Shown: positions 57,720 to 64,000 of the stretch, piece after piece | How positions within the stretch are numbered: the first letter of the stretch is position 1 | Layout: every line of letters starts with the position of its first letter | Assembly: GCA_026182355.1 (NCBI GenBank) | Contig: JAPFBL010000236.1 | Coordinates: 434,001-498,000 of the forward strand | Direction: 5' to 3' | Length of the DNA: 64,000 nt | Origin: Hermatobates lingyangjiaoensis | Taxonomy: Eukaryota > Arthropoda > Insecta > Hemiptera > Hermatobatidae | Position numbers and translations under genes: made by a program | Notes under the pieces: model-generated | Told to the model about the DNA's origin: nothing | What the model saw: the letters and a program-made list of their open reading frames with translations, nothing else | The model's database searches: none

Positions 57720-57762
57720 GACTAAGATCTTTCAACCGTAACAAGCGGTCTTCGTCAGAGTC
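57720..57762 (-). ncRNA. hammerhead-like module, family A (minus copy)
   Basis: All positions intact on the minus strand: GACU/AGUC stem I, CUGACGA, extra A, GACCG/CGGUU stem II with loop CUUGUUA, GAAA, stem III AGAUCU, U17. Confidence 0.7.
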
Positions 57763-58309
57763 AAAAACCCAACTGAACACTAGATGCAGAAAACATCTGG
57801 TGAGGAGTTGAGAAGAGTGGGAGGGAAGAGTGGTATTTTAAAGGGTGAAAGCACAGGAAAGGACTAATGTCCAGAAAGGGATGTTTGGGGAAACAAAGGA
57901 GTACAGTAAGAAAAAGTAAAAAACTATCCGCTAGCTGTCAACCCTCTTTGAAGAGGCTATTGCCCTCTTCTAATAAAGAATCAAGTTTGATAACGAAAGT
58001 ATCAAGTTTATAGAGACCGTTACTAATGTTTGATATAATATTTGATCTATTAAATTGTTATATATATATATTATAAACATTCGTAACGGTGTCTTCAAAC
58101 TTGGTACTTTTGTTACCAGGGCAATAGCCTCTTCTAAGAGGGTTGACAGCTAGCGGATAGTTTTTTACTCTTTCTTACTGTACTCCAATGTTTCCTCAAA
58201 CATCCCTTTCTGGACATTTGTCCTTTCCTGTGCTTTCACCCGTTTGAGATACAACTCTTCTCAACCCATTACTAGATGTTTTCTGCATCTAGTGTTTCAG
58301 TGGGATTTT

Positions 58310-58352
58310 GACTCTGACGAGGACCGCTTGTTACGGTTGAAAGATCTTAGTC
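58310..58352 (+). ncRNA. hammerhead-like module, family A (plus copy)
   Basis: Stem I GACU 58310-58313 with AGUC 58349-58352, CUGACGA 58314-58320, extra G, stem II GACCG (58322-58326) with CGGUU (58334-58338), GAAA 58339-58342, stem III AGAUCU 58342-58347, U17 58348. The extra base is G here and A elsewhere, so this position is free to vary. Confidence 0.7.
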
Positions 58353-58434
58353 TTGTTTTCCCATTTCATATTGTGGTTTGATCATTGATTGTTATTTCAC
58401 GTGTTTAAGGGAAATTTTGTTATTTATATATACC

Positions 58435-58690
58435 TAGAATTTTAAAAAGAACACAGAAATGAAATATAGTAGTGAGTATCAGTGATTTCATTTGTGTGTG
58501 TTCTTTTAAAAATTCTAGTTTATTCAATTAGAAGAATTATATATATATATATAGTGAGAGATCTCTCTCACTTCGTCCTCTCTTCTAGTCTACTCTCCTG
58601 ATGACAAACAACAGTTCGAAATATTGAATTCTGTAAGTGTTCTTTTTATTCTCTTTTCTGTGTCATGCTTTGTGTAATTTAAAGTTATAT
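58435..58690. repeat. mixed PLE end fragments
   Basis: 58435-58530 is a small palindrome of the coding PLE's 3' tail (CTAGAATTTTAAAAAGAACA and its complement). 58549-58690 is a further end with CUGAUGA, GAAAUAUUG and a TA run at 58688-58704; its stem II is unclear. Confidence 0.5.
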
Positions 58691-58876
58691 ATATATATAT
58701 ATATTTACGTAGGAATAAACTAAATTTGTCGTTAGTATAATACAGCTGACTTTCAACTATTTTGTTTATTTGGAATTGAAGTTATAGGAATATTGGGTTA
58801 AAACAGGGAGGATAGGAATTCTCACGAGACTTGGTTCTAATCCCCACCAAAGATAAAACTCCCACCCAAAGGCTGC

Positions 58877-58884
58877 TATATAAA
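58877..58884 (+). promoter_or_regulatory. candidate TATA box
   Basis: TATATAAA followed by GG in a locally GC-rich segment. A TCATTC match to the arthropod initiator TCAKTY lies 34 bases downstream (58911-58916), slightly farther than the usual ~30. Together with the ATG and donor at 59001-59008 this looks like a core promoter. Confidence 0.45.
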
Positions 58885-58912
58885 GGAAAATAAGCGAGCC
58901 GGCTCTCACGTC

Positions 58913-59003
58913 ATTCATCAGACCGCGCTGCTTACCGTGCTTCCTTACCTGTGATTGTGATTAGCACATTATACCTTCAACAACACTTTCACCTTCATCC
59001 ATG
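58913..59003 (+). other. candidate first exon (5' UTR plus ATG)
   Basis: From the initiator, about 90 bases of even composition run to ATG|GTAATG: the start codon would be the last codon of the exon. Very short first coding exons are common in arthropod cuticle and other secreted-protein genes, but no second exon is seen before the window ends, so the gene identity is unknown and the model is tentative. Confidence 0.35.
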
Positions 59004-59584
59004 GTAATGCATTTCTTTAAATAACTTTAAACATTTAAGCTCAATTTATTTTAAAAATCATGTATAACTATGATATAGTTATATATGAATGAGCCATTAC
59101 AGTGGTTCTTATATGTGTACATTACTATGATTGATTTAAAAAAAAAAATTATATATATATATTGAATTTTAAAAAAATTAAATTTAAAAAATCTTAACTT
59201 ATTTAACCAGAAGTTTTTTTTTCTAAAATTGTAAGAAATTTGGAATATATACTTCATAAATAATGATTTTCATTACATAATTCTAAAGTAATTAAAAAAC
59301 ATAATTTGTAAATTAATCATAGTGTGATGCATATGGATATAGAAATAAAAAAGTGAAAGTTTTAAAAATTAGGATAATTGCATGAATTTATATATATATA
59401 TTTGTAACGTTTTGTAGCAGTCCTTCCAAAACTGTTGTTTGGAAGACAGTATTTTCTCTGATTTCTTAATGAAGTTTAGACGTTGATTTTTGTTTTTGCT
59501 TTTATTGTGAAATCAAGTTATACATTCATTGTGGTAAATTAATCCATATATATATTGATAAAAGTATCGACCGTGGAATAGAAA

Positions 59585-59970
59585 CAAAATTAAAGTTTAT
59601 CGGGACTCGGTCAGTTCTTCAGGTTCAAATTAAATACTCATTGCCAACGTTTCGGTTTTTATTTTAAACTTTTTTCATAGGCCTAAAAAATAGAGGAAAT
59701 ATAAGGAATAATTCAATCATTCAGAAATCAAATACATATACTTTTGTAAGTTTTCTCACTAACCAATCGTCAAAATTTCTATCGTAATTTCTTAATTGTA
59801 ACTTATTGCACTTTTATGTATGTTTGATTTTTGAATGATTGAATTATTTGTTATATTTCCACTGTTTTGTCGGCCTATGAAAAAGGTTTAAAATAAAAAC
59901 CGAAACTTTGGCAATGAGAGTTTAATTTGAACCTAAAGAACTGACTGAGTCCCGATAAACTTTACTTTTG
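59585..59970. repeat. inverted pair of the A6-less PLE end family
   Basis: AATTAAAGTTTATCGGGACT on the left is mirrored by AGTCCCGATAAACTTTACTT on the right. The right arm reads GGCCUAUGAAAAAGGUUU, A/U loop, AAACC, GAAACUUUGGC. The GGUUU/AAACC helix and GAAAC box are kept while CUGANGA is replaced. Confidence 0.65.

Positions 59971-60057
<87 letters not shown>
59971..60057. repeat. (TA)n microsatellite
   Basis: Two TA tracts separated by a short ACATATAATATAAAT interruption; one of the longest simple repeats in the window. Confidence 0.95.
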
Positions 60058-60061
<4 letters not shown>

Positions 60062-60240
60062 CAAACCACAATAAGAAATGGGAAAACAAGACTAAGATCT
60101 TTCAACCGTAACAAGCGGTCTTCGTCAGAGTCAAAACGACGAAGACCGCTTGTTACGGTTGAAAGATCTTAGTCTTGTTTTCCCATTTCTTATTGTGGTT
60201 TGATCATTGATTGTTGTTTCACGTGTTTATGTGAAATCTT
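60056..60240. repeat. PLE family A inverted pair
   Basis: Antisense copy 60056-60133 and sense copy 60134-60240 meet at TCAAAACGACGAAGACC. The sense copy lost the bases before GACGA, removing stem I and the start of the core; the antisense copy is complete. Confidence 0.75.
60090..60132 (-). ncRNA. hammerhead-like module, family A
   Basis: Identical to the minus-strand module at 57720-57762 in every core, stem I, stem II and stem III position. Confidence 0.7.
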
Positions 60241-60312
60241 TTTATTTATATATATATATAAATATTGATAAAAGTATCGACCGTAGAATAGAAACAAAAT
60301 AACTTTTAGTTT

Positions 60313-60315
<3 letters not shown>

Positions 60316-60355
<40 letters not shown>
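60316..60355. repeat. (TA)n microsatellite
   Basis: About 20 TA dinucleotides. The YIYIYI open frames over it on the minus strand are artefacts. Confidence 0.95.
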
Positions 60356-60358
<3 letters not shown>

Positions 60359-60399
60359 ACCGTTTGATATATAAACATAAAGAGAATAAAAATAACAGG

Positions 60400-60870
60400 A
60401 TACGGTGAGTTTCTTTAATTTCAAATTAAACTCTAAATTCTGACATTTCTATACTGAAAATTTGCTTCACAGGACTACAAAAGAGAGGGAAAAATAAAAT
60501 ATTATTTTACAAAAGATCAATATACAAACTGAATCAAAATAACTGCATCCTGTGTAATTTTGTACAATCAATTTGTAATAATCCTGTATTTTATATGTAC
60601 ATATATAAATATATATATATATATGTTTTATTCAAAAATTGGTTTAATTTTTTAATTTATTTTTTAAAATACAGGATTATGCTTTGATTGCACAAAATTA
60701 CATATGATGTACTTCTTTTGATGCAGTTTGATGTTGATTTTATGTAAGATAATAACCTTTTTTTCTCTCTCTCTTTTTTGTAGGTCTGTGAAAAAGATTT
60801 TGATTAAAGATGGAAACGTCGGCATTTAGAGTTTACTTTGAAACTGGAGAAACTGACCGCATCCTGATGG
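60400..60870. repeat. A6-less PLE end fragments, loose inverted pair
   Basis: 60400-60500 antisense and 60770-60870 sense share AATTTCAAATTAAACTCTAAA-type sequence and GAAACGTCGGCATTTAGAG. The sense copy has CUGUGAAAAAG upstream of GGAAACGUCGGC, again lacking A6 of the hammerhead core. Confidence 0.55.
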
Positions 60871-61139
60871 ATCTATCGGAGATTCAAAAGAAAAAGAAAA
60901 TGAAAGGCAATAGAATTATGAGTTACTCAAATCTTTTCATACACTGTTGTAAAAACTGTTGGTCAGCTTTTATTGACCAAAAGTCATAGAAGAAATTTGA
61001 AAAGGTTAACTTGTAGAAAAATCAAGTTTTTTTACTTGAAAAATTATAAAATTGATTTATTGGTTTAAATTTATTGATTTGATTACTTAAAAAATTGATT
61101 GTTTTTTTAACATGTAAAATTAATCAGGGTTATTTCTAA

Positions 61140-61430
61140 CGTAGTGCATCACTTATTATGTGGTATTTACTCATTGTAGGGTAAAAAGTTAATAAAATGG
61201 TCTGCACATATAAAAATTTTAATGATCTAAACAACGCATTTCGAACACGTAGTGTTCTTCCTCAGGCATTAACTAAGGGTGAGTGTCGGTGGTACAACTA
61301 TACCACCTGAGGAAGAACACTACGTGTTCGAAACGCGTCGTTTATACCATTAGAATTTTTGTATGTGCAGACCATTTTATTAACTTTTTACCCTACAATA
61401 ATCACTTTTTACCCTACTATAACTAAGCCG
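61140..61430. repeat. PLE inverted repeat, family F
   Basis: GTAGGGTAAAAAGTTAATAA and AATGGTCTGCACATA on the left are mirrored on the right, with the two modules meeting near 61265-61315. Related to 25110-25445. Confidence 0.75.
61304..61345 (+). ncRNA. hammerhead-like module, family F
   Basis: CUGAGGA 61307-61313, extra A, stem II GAACAC (61315-61320) with GUGUUC (61324-61329), GAAA 61330-61333, stem III ACGCGU 61333-61338, C17 61339. Stem I is poor, as in the other family F copy. A matching minus-strand copy lies at about 61225-61266. Confidence 0.5.
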
Positions 61431-61864
61431 TTTCGAATGCTTAGCAAACAGATACATTAAAAAAATCAATAAAATAATATGTCGTAATAATTTATTATTA
61501 TTCAGGAGCATTGTGAACAAAATAATACTGAACAAAAGTTGAGATCTTCATTAACATTTTTTAAACACATTAAGATCTTTAATAAACATGTTTCCAATAC
61601 ATGGTTTATTTTGTGTCTTGTTTTCTTTTTTTGTGATGTTGGTTGGTTTCACAGCAATGTTTGTTAGTAAGAATATAACCCTATACAGACTGAGTCAAGA
61701 AAGATAAAAGTCTAGCTTTCTTTCGGATGTTTTATGCTTCCATGGTACTCAAAACATATAATGTTGCAAAAGGACTGATTTCCAAGCCAATGAGTAGTTT
61801 CAATAATAAGACCTCTAGGTCAAGAAAAAAATCGTGATATATATATATATGTATATAATATATG

Positions 61865-62160
61865 TTATTAAAGTAGACGGCAGCTTCCGCATTTACGACT
61901 TTTTTGCTCGTTTTTTCTAGTTTTCTTACTAGTTTTTTCTGGTAGGGAGTGATTTCATGGAGGAGTTTTCCCAGAGACATCAAAGAAATAATTTTGTAGC
62001 CAAATAATCTGCTGCCAATATACCGCTACAAAATTATTTCTTTGATGTCTCTGGGAAAACTCCTCCATGAAATCACTCCCTACCAGAAAAAACTAGTAAG
62101 AAAACTAGAAAAAACGAGCAAAAAAGTCGTAAATGCGGAAGCTGCCGTCTACTTTAATAA
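61865..62160. repeat. perfect inverted repeat of a PLE coding segment
   Basis: Arms 61865-62000 and 62025-62160 (136 bp each) are perfectly or almost perfectly complementary. The 24-bp spacer contains AATCTGCTGCCAATATAC, which occurs again directly after the right arm (62178-62195). The arms encode the same PLE N-terminal peptide on opposite strands. Confidence 0.9.
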
Positions 62161-62203
62161 AATATGTTTACAAGAGAATCTGCTGCCAATATACACTAAT
62201 ATA
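62030..62203 (+). pseudogene. PLE N-terminal coding fragment
   Basis: Open frame LMSLGKLLHEITPYQKKL, VRKLEKTSKKVVNAEAAVYF, NKICLQENLLPIYTNI, running into AT-rich DNA. Basic coiled segments followed by ...N.C..N.LLP.YT precede the reverse transcriptase in PLE proteins (from memory of the family). It is the same region as the 15-codon scrap at 2043. The mirrored arm (61865-62000) encodes it on the minus strand. No RT domain follows. Confidence 0.55.
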
Positions 62204-62860
62204 ATATATGTATATACATAACTTAGTTATTATATTGAAAACTTATATCGTTTTCAATATTTATTGTTATATCTTATACCCTGTTTCATAACATTTATAT
62301 TGAAATCTATACTATTAAGTTAATTAAAAATATATTGAAATGTTATAATTATTTATTGATTAAAAATATTTGTTTGAATAAAAATATTATTCACTGTGCA
62401 ACAGTAATGAATTTAAGTATTTTCTTAGGTTTTTTTTTTAAAGAAAATTTTTTTTACATGGGGACTAGTCTTACCTCAGTAGAACAGATGACTGCGTTGC
62501 ATTTCCGGAATTCAAATTTAACTAGTACCCACAACACATTCCATGTTACTGGACGTGAATAAACTTAAAATCATGCTTACATAAATAACAGCTGGTTTTT
62601 TTTAGATTCACGACTTAGAACAAAAGACAGTCACTGTGAAGCACCCTACATACAGATTCAACATATACTTCAACATTTCAACTATCAAACTCCATACGAA
62701 ATAATTCTCTTTCCAGCGTGTTTATCATATTTACTGTGAGTAAGAAATATCTAATAAAACTATTACTTTATGTTTATAATTTAAATTATCACCGTATACT
62801 CGCACATTCTTTGTTGTATTTCTGATTGATCTAAATGAAGGAACTTTGTCATTATATATA
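62204..62860. other. AT-rich stretch, no gene
   Basis: No supportable feature; frame 62335-62562 has no domain. Confidence 0.4.
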
Positions 62861-62871
62861 TTTATATATAA

Positions 62872-63341
62872 AGATTTGACATAAACACGTGATATAACAA
62901 TCAATGATCCAACCACAATAAGAAATGGGAAAACAAGACAGACTATGATCTTCCAACCGTAACAAGCAGTCTTTATCAGAGTCAAAAACCCTACTGATTT
63001 GGGATTTTGACTCTGACGAAGACCGCCCACCACGGCTGAAAGATCCCAGCCCTGTCCTCCCATTTCACACCCTGTTTCGATCACGTATTATAACAATAAT
63101 AATAACGTGTTATAATAATAATGTTAATGATAATAATAATAATAACACGTAAAATACAATCAATGATCAAACCACAGTGTGAAATGGGAGGACAGGGCTG
63201 GAATCTTTCAGCCGTGGCGGGCGGTCTTCGTCAGAGTCAAAATCTCAAATCAGTAGGGTTTTTGACTCTGACGAAGACTACTTCTTACGGTTGAAAGATC
63301 TTAGTCTTGTTTTCCAATTTGTCATTGTGGTTTTATCATTG

Positions 63342-63345
<4 letters not shown>
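62872..63345. repeat. nested quadruple inverted repeat of PLE family A
   Basis: Four family A ends in the order antisense (62872-62998), sense (62999-63090), antisense (63150-63245), sense (63246-63345), around an AAT/ATT microsatellite (63090-63150). The outer pair is close to the family consensus; the inner pair is GC-rich because of clustered transitions (T to C in sense, A to G in antisense). (TA)n follows at 63345-63391. Confidence 0.8.
63264..63306 (+). ncRNA. hammerhead-like module, family A
   Basis: GACU/AGUC stem I (63264-63267, 63303-63306), CUGACGA 63268-63274, extra A, stem II GACU with GGUU (two wobbles), GAAA, stem III AGAUCU, U17. The core is intact; stem II is weaker than in other family A copies. 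Confidence 0.6.
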
Positions 63346-63389
<44 letters not shown>

Positions 63390-63739
63390 ATACAGCTTTC
63401 TCTAAGTTGTTCAGAGAAGGATATATGATTAGTTCAACAGCCAAGAACTTCAATTCAACTTGACCTGAAAAAAATTCAATTCCTATTGGTTATTAATGCA
63501 AATAATCATATATGCGTACAAAACTATATATCATAAAAGTACCGCAGTATTGTCGTCATTCACTATGTTTAGACTTCGATATTATTATATTATAATATTA
63601 TTATACTATTATACTAATTCAATGCTACGAACTAATTTCATGCTAACAGGATTCAACTGAAATAAGGCATTGGCCAAGTGACATGATAAATAAAATCAAT
63701 AAAATAAATGAAAAAAAAGAAGAGTATTTTTTTTTTGTT

Positions 63740-63930
63740 TTTATCAAAGAGTAGGGATCTTTACCGAGACCTGACATCGCCCAGGCTCGGTACCGACGGC
63801 TTAAAATCCTCTTCGAGACTCCACATGCTGAGATTTTTCTACCCCCACGTTAAGAACTCGATAGATAGAAAGGGTCTGAACCTCAGAATCTTGAGGCGAG
63901 AACGTTGCCACTGGGCTACCCTGGCTACCT
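63740..63930 (-). mobile_element. tRNA-derived SINE, minus strand
   Basis: On the minus strand it starts AGGGTAGCCCAGTGGC (A box), followed by GAGGTTCAGACCC (decayed B box), and ends TTTTAAGCCGTCGGTACCGA, GCCTGGGCGATGTCAGG, GGTAAAGATCCCTACTC. The 3' half matches the SINE at 55401-55709. The open frame across it (63708-63932) is not a gene. Confidence 0.7.
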
Positions 63931-64000
63931 AAGGATTGACTATACTTAAAGTCTGTTCTTATTTTTATATGTATGTTTATATTGAACTATCTATATATAC

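Larger units (their letters stand above)
57690..58400. repeat. long inverted repeat of PLE family A 3' ends
   Basis: Two ~320-bp family A 3' regions face each other (minus 57690-58030, plus 58075-58400), with ATTATAAACATTCGTAACGG-type sequence and a small TA run at the centre. Both keep the hammerhead module and the outer TTGTGGTTTGATCATTG / GTTAATGATCAAACCAC ends. The arms differ by substitutions and by a deletion of about 30 bp near 58250. Confidence 0.8.

Noticed and set aside
60190..60424. Minus-strand open frames with long Tyr-Ile repeats
   Set aside because: They translate a (TA)n microsatellite; the same applies to frames at 2485-2700, 2798-3013, 7176-7412 and the first codons of 5762-6922.

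Overview
This is eukaryotic, animal nuclear DNA. It is strongly AT-rich, has long stretches without genes, contains one spliced gene with GT-AG junctions, and is crowded with Penelope-like elements (PLEs), two kinds of non-LTR retrotransposon, a deleted mariner, tRNA-derived SINEs and (TA)n microsatellites. The repeat mix and an arthropod-style TATA/initiator pair near 58.9 kb favour an invertebrate, probably an arthropod. The species cannot be named from the sequence. No bacterial genes, rRNA or CRISPR arrays were seen.

Layout. 1-11 kb: a dense PLE zone with one well preserved 3' PLE coding copy (5792-6922, reverse transcriptase end plus GIY-YIG endonuclease) and many PLE end fragments, several of which carry hammerhead-ribozyme-like modules. 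11-25 kb: AT-rich DNA with a SINE, 3' ends of two LINE families (one with a 16-bp target-site duplication), a 1.7-kb element with an ACCCGGC head, and two long copies of an unclassified ~0.85-kb repeat. 25-31 kb: a PLE inverted repeat, an internally deleted mariner (26037-26950) and a small minisatellite. 31-36 kb: a 145-bp satellite with higher-order structure and duplicated flanks. 36-42 kb: repeat fragments. 42.1-50.1 kb, minus strand: the one confident host gene, two coding exons (49982-50063 and 42083-42585) joined in phase across a 7.4-kb intron, giving a ~194-residue PTB/PID-domain protein. 50-57 kb: LINE relics, a fourth copy of the 0.85-kb repeat, a candidate 40-codon exon and a SINE with target-site duplication. 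57-64 kb: a second PLE zone with long inverted repeats, plus a candidate promoter and first exon at 58877-59003.

The main observation is that at least seven sequence-distinct PLE end families share one fold: CUGANGA, usually one extra base, a helix whose sequence differs between families but keeps pairing, GAAA, a very short palindromic stem III (AGGCCU, AGAUCU, ACGU, AAUU and others), a cleavage base, then a 3' strand complementary to the bases just before CUGANGA. This is the layout of a minimal type I hammerhead, which PLEs are known to carry. Here the modules often sit in head-to-head inverted pairs beside (TA)n, so transcripts from either strand would contain one. Some copies keep every core base, others have lost single key bases, and one nested cluster (62872-63345) shows strongly biased clustered transitions confined to its two inner copies.
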